DNA of 7,401 nt from Rhodocyclaceae bacterium. GTDB lineage: Bacteria > Pseudomonadota > Gammaproteobacteria > Burkholderiales > Rhodocyclaceae. The notes under the pieces were generated by a model. The model made no database searches. It was not told where the DNA came from and was given only the letters and a program-made list of their open reading frames with translations. Location: NCBI GenBank assembly GCA_017444505.1, contig JAFSWK010000036.1:1-7401 (forward strand), in the 5' to 3' direction. Made by a program: the position numbers and the translations under genes. Of the stretch, positions 1 to 7,036 are shown one piece after another. Position 1 is the first letter of the stretch. The number at the start of each line of letters is the position of its first letter.

Positions 1-465
1 AGGGTCGGTTTCCAGCAACGCCTGGTCTTCTTCCCATTGCGTGCTTGCCACCGGCTGAACATGCGGCGGCTGGAAGGGGCGGATAACCTGACCGACGGCG
101 GGCGCTGCTGCCGGACGCGGCGCGGGCGCTTTGGCGCGCGGCGCAGCGCGGCTCAGCTCCACATGGTAATGCGCCTCATCATTGGGCGCACGGCCATCTT
201 CCATGCCGTATTGTTCGGCGATGGTCGGGCGGCGCGTGCGCGCGGGCGCAGCAGCTTTTTTCACCGGCGCAGGTGCGGGCGCGGCGGCCTCGGAGGGCGG
301 GGCGGATTGTGTCAGCGCGCCGATGTCTTCGGCGGGCAGGGCGATGATTTCCACGCCGCCCGAGACGGCGCGGTTCGACAGGACAATGGCATCCGCGCCC
401 AATTCCGCTTTCAGCGCCTGCAACGCCTCGCGGGCGGATTTACCAAAGTAGCGCTTGACGTTCAT
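1..465 (-). CDS. flhF: Flagellar biosynthesis protein FlhF, N-terminal part (cut by window edge)
   Basis: The reading frame is open from the ATG at 465-463 to the left edge, giving 155 residues with no stop. The start MNVKRYFGKSAREALQALKA, followed by ELGADAIVLSNRAV and GGVEIIAL (residues 21-43), is the conserved N-terminal B domain of FlhF. FlhF is an SRP-family GTPase that sets the site and number of polar flagella and recruits early basal-body parts at the membrane. From about residue 52 the protein becomes a low-complexity Ala/Pro-rich linker with basic patches, as usual for FlhF. The NG GTPase domain with its G motifs would follow outside the window, so an intact GTPase cannot be confirmed. 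A good ribosome binding site, GGAGAA (471-476 on the minus strand), sits 5 bases before the ATG. The gene behind it is a SUMF1-fold protein, not flhA, which commonly precedes flhF. A 272-base gap suggests flhF has its own promoter. Confidence 0.9.
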   Translation of the reverse strand, partial: MNVKRYFGKSAREALQALKAELGADAIVLSNRAVSGGVEIIALPAEDIGALTQSAPPSEAAAPAPAPVKKAAAPARTRRPTIAEQYGMEDGRAPNDEAHYHVELSRAAPRAKAPAPRPAAAPAVGQVIRPFQPPHVQPVASTQWEEDQALLETDP

Positions 466-737
466 CGTGGTTCTCCAGAACAGGGTTTTCTCGCACGTTG
501 CCAGTATGCGCCCGCCCCTGTCTGTTCAAACGATGAAATAAACGTGATGAAGTGCCGCTTTTCGTGTTTCGGCAAACCGCGCCGCCTTCACGACACAAAG
601 CGCACCCGGGGGCGGCGGCGGAGAATGCACCGGCGTGTTTTCTGCAACCGGCGTTCGCGCGTGGGAGACGGAGCATCGCTCCGTCCCGGAAGCGGCTTTA
701 GCTGCGACGTGGAAACAAGTTGTCCACCCTACCTTGC
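466..737. other. Intergenic region between the SUMF1-fold gene and flhF
   Basis: This 272-base gap is the largest in the window. Its right half carries a cluster of short palindromes (see the repeat at 663-727). Next to that lies an imperfect direct repeat, TGCACCGGCGT (626-636) and TGCAACCGGCGT (643-654). Near flhF there is an inverted repeat, ACAGGG (480-485) and CCCTGT (516-521), which could form a long-looped stem in the flhF leader. The stretch about 520-545 is less GC-rich than its surroundings, as expected near a promoter, but no convincing -35/-10, sigma-28 or sigma-54 site was found. Short open frames here look like chance frames in GC-rich DNA. Confidence 0.6.
663..727. repeat. REP-like cluster of three adjacent palindromes
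   Basis: Three inverted repeats follow each other in about 60 bases just downstream of the SUMF1-fold gene. The first is a perfect 8-bp stem, GACGGAGC (667-674) with GCTCCGTC (678-685), around a 3-base loop. The second is GCGGCT (692-697) with AGCTGC (700-705), including one G-T pair, around a tiny loop. The third is GTGGA (709-713) with TCCAC (723-727). The middle one, with its GGAAGCGGC lead-in, resembles intergenic palindromic repeats seen in many copies in other proteobacterial genomes. Such elements can stabilise 3' ends, stop transcription or bind DNA-binding proteins. No T-tract follows on either strand, so an ordinary intrinsic terminator is not supported. Confidence 0.65.
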
Positions 738-1529
738 TCATTGCTCCGGGGTGAGGGCGAGGCGCAAGCCGACGTTGTCGAGGCGCTGGCCGGAGAAGAG
801 CCTGCCCCGCATGGCCGAACGGACACGCTTGGCATTGCTGAACCAACTGCCGCCACGCAATACGTGACCCTCGCCCGTTTCCGGCCCTTGCGGGTTCGTC
901 ATGGCTTCGGCGCTGGCATACGCCTTGCCGTCGTACCAATCGTGAACCAGCTCCCCCACGTTTCCGTGCATGTCGTGCAAACGCCACGCATTCGCCCGCT
1001 TCCCGCCTACTGGATGGGTTTCCCGCCCGGCGTTGTTCTGATACCAGGCGTATTCCCCCAACCGCCCCGCGTCGTCACCAAAGCTGTATGCCGTCGTGCT
1101 TCCCGCGCGTGCCGCATATTCCCATTCGGCTTCCGTGGGCAAACGGTAGCGGTTATGCCCTTCCTTGGTGTTCAGTTTCTGGATGAACGCCTGCGCGTCC
1201 TCCCAGGTCACGCTCTCCACGGGATGGTTCGCGTTCTTGAACCTGCTCGGATTGTTCCCCATCACCGCCTCCCACTGCGCTTGCGTCACCTCGTACTTGC
1301 CGAGGTAAAAGGGTTTGGAAATCGTCACTTCATGGCGCGGTTTCTCGTCGCCGGCGCAGTCCTCCGCCTCGGAAGAGCAGCCCATCTGGAACGTTCCCGC
1401 CGCAATCAGCACAAACTCCATGCCGATGCTGTTCTTGTAGGTCTGCTCCGGCGCTGCGGCGGTGCAAACGCCGAAAACCAACAGCAGCGTCGCTGCCAGC
1501 AGCATGGTTTGGGGTGAGGTTTGTTTCAT
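738..1529 (-). CDS. Secreted SUMF1/formylglycine-generating-enzyme-fold protein lacking the catalytic cysteines
   Basis: This is a 263-residue protein. Residues 1-26 look like a Sec signal peptide: a lysine, a Leu/Ala-rich core at 9-21, then a small-residue end (TAAA). C22 sits in FGVC, a poor lipobox, so periplasmic or exported is more likely than lipoprotein. The rest is one FGE-sulfatase/SUMF1 domain, with GMEFVLIAAGTFQMG (36-50), YLGKYEVTQAQWEAVMG (75-91), HPVESVTWEDAQAF (102-115), RLPTEAEWEYAARAG (129-143), MHGNV (187-191), LRGGSW (224-229) and a GLRLAL ending. True formylglycine-generating enzymes have two copper-binding cysteines just after RGGSW. Here that stretch is SNAKRVRSAMR, with none. 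The usual W-E-W after HGNV reads G-E-L. The only cysteines after the signal are C51 and C58, which could form a disulfide. It is therefore unlikely to oxidise sulfatase cysteines; a binding or structural role is an inference. A ribosome binding site (AGGA, 1539-1542) precedes the ATG by 9 bases. Confidence 0.88.
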   Translation of the reverse strand: MKQTSPQTMLLAATLLLVFGVCTAAAPEQTYKNSIGMEFVLIAAGTFQMGCSSEAEDCAGDEKPRHEVTISKPFYLGKYEVTQAQWEAVMGNNPSRFKNANHPVESVTWEDAQAFIQKLNTKEGHNRYRLPTEAEWEYAARAGSTTAYSFGDDAGRLGEYAWYQNNAGRETHPVGGKRANAWRLHDMHGNVGELVHDWYDGKAYASAEAMTNPQGPETGEGHVLRGGSWFSNAKRVRSAMRGRLFSGQRLDNVGLRLALTPEQ

Positions 1530-1558
1530 GGCGGTTTTTCCTGCGGGTTTTGCTTGAT

Positions 1559-1583
1559 GGAAGCGGCGAATTCGTCGCCGACG
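1559..1583. repeat. REP-like palindrome, related to the one at 688-709
   Basis: CGGCGA (1564-1569) and TCGCCG (1575-1580) form a perfect 6-bp stem around a 5-base loop, between the aldehyde dehydrogenase stop and the SUMF1-fold start. The element opens with GGAAGCGGC (1559-1567) and closes with CGACG (1579-1583). The same opening and closing words flank the middle palindrome at 688-709, so the two are probably members of one repeat family. A weaker palindrome, CGCG-N5-CGCG (1601-1613), and a direct repeat of ACGCGC on the minus strand lie beside it. There is no T-tract. It may shape the 3' end of the upstream operon transcript. Confidence 0.5.
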
Positions 1584-1616
1584 CTACGCCTTCAAACCGG
1601 CGCGTGATGCGCGTGC

Positions 1617-3062
1617 TTACATTTGCGTGACGAACTTGGTGGTGAGGTAGGCATCCAGCGATTCGGCGCCGCCTTCGGAGCCGATGCCGCTGTCTTTGAT
1701 GCCGCCGAAGGGTGTCTCGGGCAGGGCGACGCCGGAGTGGTTGATATTGACCATGCCCGCTTCAATGCCGTGGGCGCAGATGTGGGCGATTTTCAGGTTT
1801 TCGGTGAATACGTAGGAACACAGGCCGTAGGGCAGGGCGTTGGCCAGGGCGAGGGCTTCGTCCAGATTGTGGAACGGGGCGAGCGGTACCAGCGGGCCGA
1901 AGGGTTCTTCGGTCATGATGCGCGCTTGCGCCGGTATTTCGGTGAGCAGCGTGGGGGCGTGGAAATAGCCGGGCAAGTCCGGCAGCGGCGCGCAGGCGTG
2001 AATCTGCGCGCCATGGGCGCGGGCGTCGTCCAGAAAACTTTGCATGGTGGTGAGGCGCCGCGCGTGGGTGAGCGGCCCCATGGTGACGTCGGGGTCCAGG
2101 CCGTTGCCCAGGCGGATTTTTGATAGTTCGGCGGTGAAACATTCAATGAATTGTTCGTAGACCGTTTGCTGAATGTAGAAACGCGAGGGCGAGATGCATA
2201 CTTGTCCGGCGTTGCGGGTTTTGTAGCGGCACAGCAGTTGTGCGGCGCGTGGAATGTCGGCATCGGCGAAGACGAGCACGGGGGCGTGGCCGCCCAGTTC
2301 CATGGTGACCCGTTTCATGTGCGCGCCGGCCTGGGCGGCGAGCTGTTTGCCTACCGGTACGGAGCCGGTAAAGGAGATTTTGCGCACGGCAGGCGAGGCG
2401 ATGGGCGTCTCGGAAACGTGCGCGGGTTCGCCCCAGACGATGTTCAGACAGCCCGCTGGCAGTCCGGCATCGTGAAACGTGCGCGCCATTGCCAGCACAC
2501 CGCTGGGGCAGTCTTCCGGCCCTTTGAGGATGATGGTGCAGCCGGCGGCCAGCGCTGCGCCGACTTTGCGGATGGCCTGGTTGTAGGGGAAATTCCAGTG
2601 CGAGAAGGCGCAGCATACGCCGATGGGTTCGCGCAGCACGAGTTGCTTGACTTCGGGCGAGCGCGGCGGGATGACGCGCCCGTAAATGCGGCGGGCCTCT
2701 TCGGCGTGCCAGTCGCAGTGGTCGGCACAGCCGAGCACTTCAATGCGCGCTTCGGCCAGCGGTTTGCCTTGGTCGAGCGTAATCTGGCGGGCGATGCTGT
2801 CGACGCGCTCGCGCGCCAGTTCTCCAGCGCGGCGCAGGATGGTGCCGCGTTCCAGCGGCGAGGTGTTTTTCCAGCTACGCAAGGCGCGCTCGGCGGCGCT
2901 GACGGCGCGGGCGAGGTCGTCATCGCTGGCCAGCGGCAGTTCGCCCAGGGTTTCCAGCGTGGCGGGGTTGATGACGGGCTGGGTGCGACGCCCGGTTGCG
3001 CCGAGAAATTCGCCGTCAATATAGAGATGCAGCGCTTCGTATTCTGTGCGGGCGGTGTTCAT
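1617..3062 (-). CDS. NAD-dependent succinate-semialdehyde dehydrogenase-type aldehyde dehydrogenase
   Basis: The product is 481 residues, full length for the ALDH superfamily. It would oxidise an aldehyde, probably succinate semialdehyde or a close relative, to the acid with NAD(P)+ in the cytoplasm. Visible motifs are the cofactor and oxyanion stretch FSHWNFPYNQ with N157, K180 in ILKGPEDCP, the Rossmann motif FTGSVPVGK (231-239), the general base E255 in MELGGHAP, the nucleophile C289 in NAGQVCISP, EEPFGP (385-390) and the C-terminal LPETPFGGIKDSG. KGPE in place of the common KPSE, ELGGHAP, and the LDAYLTTKFV ending match annotated NAD-dependent succinate-semialdehyde dehydrogenases better than classical GabD (ELGGNAP). 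Substrate calls from motifs are weak in this family. The frame runs further upstream, but the ATG at 3062-3060 begins the conserved domain. That ATG overlaps the lnt stop as ATGA and has AAGGA (3071-3075) 8 bases before it. The gene is the last of the tightly packed operon. Confidence 0.92.
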   Translation of the reverse strand: MNTARTEYEALHLYIDGEFLGATGRRTQPVINPATLETLGELPLASDDDLARAVSAAERALRSWKNTSPLERGTILRRAGELARERVDSIARQITLDQGKPLAEARIEVLGCADHCDWHAEEARRIYGRVIPPRSPEVKQLVLREPIGVCCAFSHWNFPYNQAIRKVGAALAAGCTIILKGPEDCPSGVLAMARTFHDAGLPAGCLNIVWGEPAHVSETPIASPAVRKISFTGSVPVGKQLAAQAGAHMKRVTMELGGHAPVLVFADADIPRAAQLLCRYKTRNAGQVCISPSRFYIQQTVYEQFIECFTAELSKIRLGNGLDPDVTMGPLTHARRLTTMQSFLDDARAHGAQIHACAPLPDLPGYFHAPTLLTEIPAQARIMTEEPFGPLVPLAPFHNLDEALALANALPYGLCSYVFTENLKIAHICAHGIEAGMVNINHSGVALPETPFGGIKDSGIGSEGGAESLDAYLTTKFVTQM

Positions 3063-4576
3063 GGGCGGGTTCCTTGTCGAAAGAGGCGGGCTGCGCACAG
3101 TATAAGCACGGCCAGCGCGATGAGCAGCAGCGGCCAGTCGGTCAGATGCAGATAGGGCGTCATGCCGGTGGTGGGTTGCACCGAGAGCGTGAGCGCGCCA
3201 ATCGTGGCGGGGGCAAGGGCGGCGAGTGTGCGCCCGTGCGGGTCGAGGGCGGCGGTCATGCCGTCGTTGCTGCCGGAAAGGTAGGGGCGCGCCGTTTCCA
3301 GTGCGCGCGCGCGCCCGATTTGCAGGTGTTGCGCCTGGGCGAGCGAGTCGCTGCCATACCACGAGAGGTTGGAAAGATTGAGCAACACGCCGGCATCGAG
3401 CGCGTTGCGGGCGATTTCGTGACCGAAGAGGTTTTCATAACAGATGTTCAGCGCGATGCGGTGCGTGTCGATGCGAATCGGCATCTGGCGGGCAGGCGCG
3501 GGGGTTTGGTCGGACATCGGGATGTTGATGAGCTGGTAGAACCAGCCAAAGAGCGGCGGCGAATATTCGCCAAACGGCACCAGATGGTGTTTGCCGTACC
3601 GTTGCCCTTCGCCTTGCCCGTAAGTGATGGCGGAGTTGAAGGCTTGCTGTTGCTCGTTGCGCAGGAAAATGCCGACCAGCAGCGTTTGCCCGAGGGTGGC
3701 CATGCGCAGGCGCTCGCGGATGGCGTCGGTAAGCTGGTCTTCAAACACGGGCAGCGCCGATTCGGGCAGCACAATCAGGCGGGCGGGATGCTGGTACATC
3801 AGGTCGATGAAGCGTTCAAGCCATGCGAAGAAATGGTCTGGGTCCCATTTCAGCGATTGTTCTACGTTGGGCTGCAACAGCGAGACTTCCAGCGGCGCGC
3901 CCTCCGCCTGCGTCCATTCCGCTTTTCCGGCGGCCAGCCCCACGGCGCAGACGGCGGCGATGGCAAGGGCAGCAAAACGCGCGCGCAGATGCACGCAGGC
4001 TGCCGCCAGCGCCGCGACCAGCGCGCCGACGCCATAGGCGCCGATGAGCGCAAACCAGCCATCGAGTGCGCCGTGGCCGGTGGCCTGCGTGTAGCCAATG
4101 GCCAGCCACGGAAAGCCGGTGAATACCGTGCCGCGCAGCCATTCGCCCAGCGCCCAGCAACTGCCGAAGAGTGCGACGGCGCGCAGGCGCGGATTTTCCC
4201 CGCGCAGGCGCACAAACACCGCCGAGGCCAGCGCCGGAAACAGCGCCAGCCAGGCGCAGAACAGGCCGACGGCGAGCACGGTAAACGGCAGCCACATGCC
4301 GCCGAAACGGTGCAGCGCGATGCCCAGCCAGCCCACGCCGACGACAAAATCCGCCCAGCCCCAGACAAAGCCTAGCGCAAACGCACGCCATGCGCGCGTC
4401 TCGTGCCGCAAACAGGCAACCAGCACGCCGAGCGTGAAAAGCGGCAGCGGATACAGTTCAAACGGCGCGAAGGCCAGCACATTGAGCGCGCCTGCCGCAG
4501 CGCACAGAAAGAGGCGCAGCACAAAGGCGCGGCGGCTGTCGCCGTCGGGAAGGGAAAGGAAGGTGGGCAGGCGCAC
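3059..4576 (-). CDS. lnt: Apolipoprotein N-acyltransferase
   Basis: This is a 505-residue integral inner-membrane enzyme that transfers an acyl chain from a phospholipid to the N-terminal cysteine of apolipoproteins, the last step of lipoprotein maturation. The N-terminal half is a bundle of hydrophobic segments (about 17-38, 41-57, 64-86, 93-123, 155-195 and 199-217). A periplasmic nitrilase-type domain spans about 228-465, and one more membrane segment lies at about 480-499. The Glu-Lys-Cys triad is present: E272 in LPESALP, K329 in YGKHHLVPFGEY and C379 in NICYEN. The region after the cysteine reads SNLSWYGSDS where most homologues have SN.AWFG.S, a small deviation near the active site. 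The start is a GTG (4576-4574). No ATG lies near, and the stop of corC is in the same frame only two codons upstream, so little else is possible. The ribosome binding site is poor, which suggests coupling to corC. Its stop overlaps the dehydrogenase start. Confidence 0.97.
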   Translation of the reverse strand: MRLPTFLSLPDGDSRRAFVLRLFLCAAAGALNVLAFAPFELYPLPLFTLGVLVACLRHETRAWRAFALGFVWGWADFVVGVGWLGIALHRFGGMWLPFTVLAVGLFCAWLALFPALASAVFVRLRGENPRLRAVALFGSCWALGEWLRGTVFTGFPWLAIGYTQATGHGALDGWFALIGAYGVGALVAALAAACVHLRARFAALAIAAVCAVGLAAGKAEWTQAEGAPLEVSLLQPNVEQSLKWDPDHFFAWLERFIDLMYQHPARLIVLPESALPVFEDQLTDAIRERLRMATLGQTLLVGIFLRNEQQQAFNSAITYGQGEGQRYGKHHLVPFGEYSPPLFGWFYQLINIPMSDQTPAPARQMPIRIDTHRIALNICYENLFGHEIARNALDAGVLLNLSNLSWYGSDSLAQAQHLQIGRARALETARPYLSGSNDGMTAALDPHGRTLAALAPATIGALTLSVQPTTGMTPYLHLTDWPLLLIALAVLILCAARLFRQGTRP

Positions 4577-4582
4577 GGGCGG

Positions 4583-5491
4583 TCAGTCCGCGTCGGCGGC
4601 GGGACGGTCGGGCGGCAGGGGCGAGGGCACGGGCGGGGCGGCGCGCCGTTCGACCAGCAGGGTGTGAATGCGGCGCGTGTCGGCGCGCACGACGCGGATG
4701 AACAGACCGGCAATCTGCACGCTTTCGCCGGTGCGCGGCAGCCGCCCGAGGTGGCGGGTGAGATAGCCGCCGATGGTTTCGACTTCGTCATCGGTCAGCG
4801 CCACGCCAAAGGCTTCGTTGAAGTCTTCCAGTTCGGTGCAGGCGCGCACGCGGTAGCGCGAATCGCGGTAGAGGCGGATGTTGTCTTCGTCCTCGTCGTC
4901 GTATTCGTCCTCAATTTCGCCCACAATCTGTTCCAGCACGTCTTCAATCGTCACCAGTCCGGCGACGCCGCCATATTCATCAACGGCAATCGCCATGTGG
5001 TTGCGGTTGACGCGAAATTCGCGCAGCAACTGGTTCAACGGCTTGGATTCGGGCACAAACACCGCCGGACGCAGCATCTGCGCCAGGTCAAACGGCTGAC
5101 CGGCGTAGTGGCGCAGCAGGTCTTTGGCCAGCAGGATGCCGGCGACGTCGTCCTTATCGTCGGCGCGGATGGTGGGAAAACGCGAATGGCCGGTTTCCAC
5201 GACGAAGTCGGCGATTTTGTCGAGCGGGTCGTTGAGGGTGACAACGTCCATCTGCGCTCGCGGCACCATGACTTCATGCACGCGCATGTCGCTCATGCGC
5301 AGCGCGCCTTCAAAAATGGACAATACGTCCGCGCCGATTACGCCCTGGGCACCGGCGTCCCGGATGGCTTCAAGCAACTGGCTGCGGGGGTCGCCCTGCG
5401 GGAAAAGTCGCCGTGACAGACGTTGGAGCAGGGATGGGGGTTCGTCGGCAGGTTCCATTGCGGGCAAAAAGAAAACAGGCGAGGGCAGCAT
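4583..5491 (-). CDS. ybeX: CorC/YbeX family CBS-domain protein
   Basis: The product is 302 residues. It lacks the DUF21 membrane domain of larger HlyC/CorC proteins, so it is the soluble YbeX/CorC type. In other bacteria this protein is linked to Mg2+/Co2+ efflux and to ribosome and rRNA homeostasis. A short N-terminal helix region (PSLLQRLSRRLF) is followed by MVPRAQMDVV and a tandem CBS pair (about 76-132 and 140-196), with the hallmark NHMAIAVDEYGGVAGLVTIE (164-183) and VLEQIVGEIEDEYD (185-198). A CorC_HlyC domain follows at about 210-285, with ETIGGYL and LPRTGE. The tail is Pro/Ala-rich. The listed ATG lies 17 bases after the ybeY stop. A second ATG at 5458-5456 (residue 12) would remove a hydrophobic stub and fits homologues at least as well. 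Neither has a clear ribosome binding site. The gene sits in its usual place between ybeY and lnt. Confidence 0.95.
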   Translation of the reverse strand: MLPSPVFFLPAMEPADEPPSLLQRLSRRLFPQGDPRSQLLEAIRDAGAQGVIGADVLSIFEGALRMSDMRVHEVMVPRAQMDVVTLNDPLDKIADFVVETGHSRFPTIRADDKDDVAGILLAKDLLRHYAGQPFDLAQMLRPAVFVPESKPLNQLLREFRVNRNHMAIAVDEYGGVAGLVTIEDVLEQIVGEIEDEYDDEDEDNIRLYRDSRYRVRACTELEDFNEAFGVALTDDEVETIGGYLTRHLGRLPRTGESVQIAGLFIRVVRADTRRIHTLLVERRAAPPVPSPLPPDRPAADAD

Positions 5492-5508
5492 ACCACGGAC
5501 GCGCGCGG

Positions 5509-5994
5509 CTAGGCGGCGGCGCGGTACGGGTCGGCAAAACCCAGACGCGCCAGAATTTCGACTTCGCGCGCTTCCATGATTTCGGCATCAATGAGCGTTT
5601 CGTGGTCGAAACCTTGCAGGTGCAACATGCCGTGCACCAGCAGGTGCGCAAAATGCGCCGCCAGCGTTTTGCCTTGCGCTTGCGCTTCGCGCACGACTAC
5701 CGGCACGCACAGCGCAATGTCGCCGCAGATGGGCGCGTCGGCGGGCTGCTCGTCATAGACGAAGGTGAGCACGTTGGTGGCGTAGTCGCGCCCGCGAAAG
5801 TCGCGGTTCAGTTGCAAACCTTCGCGCGCGCCGACCAGCCGGATGGTGGCCTCGCAAACGTTTTCGGGCAGCACGGCGGCCAGCGCCCAGGCGCGCAGTT
5901 GCGCGGCGGCGGGCGTTTGCGCGCGGTTGCGAGCGCCGAGTGCTTTTTGAACATGCAGACGCGAGCGGGCAGGGCGGTTCATGGCGGTGGGCAT
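5509..5994 (-). CDS. ybeY: Endoribonuclease YbeY (rRNA maturation factor)
   Basis: This is a 161-residue, full-length UPF0054 protein. YbeY is a zinc-dependent single-strand endoribonuclease needed for maturing the 16S rRNA 3' end and for late 70S ribosome quality control. The metal site HGMLHLQGFDH lies at residues 121-131, so H121, H125 and H131 are the expected ligands. The preceding NRDFRGRDYATNVLTFVY (63-80) and the GDIALC strand (91-96) are also typical. The listed ATG (5994-5992) directly abuts AAGG. The second ATG at 5982-5980 has AAGGA 11 bases upstream and may be the true start, trimming only four residues. The gene lies 21 bases after phoH, its usual partner; YbeZ and YbeY are reported to act together. 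Confidence 0.97.
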   Translation of the reverse strand: MPTAMNRPARSRLHVQKALGARNRAQTPAAAQLRAWALAAVLPENVCEATIRLVGAREGLQLNRDFRGRDYATNVLTFVYDEQPADAPICGDIALCVPVVVREAQAQGKTLAAHFAHLLVHGMLHLQGFDHETLIDAEIMEAREVEILARLGFADPYRAAA

Positions 5995-6015
5995 CCTTGT
6001 GCGGGGCGTGGGGTT

Positions 6016-7026
<1,011 letters not shown>

Positions 7027-7036
7027 CGCGCGCGCC

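Noticed and set aside
503..529. Possible sigma-70 promoter for flhF (TTGAAC and CATACT on the minus strand)
   Set aside because: The spacer is only 15 bases and the -10 box is a poor match; not strong enough to annotate.
440..987. Small minus-strand frames (440-676 and 526-987) around the intergenic region
   Set aside because: Low-complexity Arg/Ala content, overlap with flhF or the SUMF1-fold gene in other frames, and no ribosome binding site or known domain.
1560..1616. Intrinsic terminator after the aldehyde dehydrogenase
   Set aside because: Stems are present, but no T-tract follows on the minus strand, so it is better called a REP-like palindrome.
3063..3362. N-terminal extension of the aldehyde dehydrogenase by 100 residues
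   Set aside because: The extension lies inside lnt in another frame, is Arg/His/Pro-rich and matches no ALDH domain. The ATG at 3062 has a good ribosome binding site.
2996..4375. Long plus-strand open frame opposite lnt
   Set aside because: It shows no domain or convincing start and is explained by codon bias of lnt on the other strand. The same applies to the plus-strand frames at 720-1517, 2151-3155 and 4403-5416.
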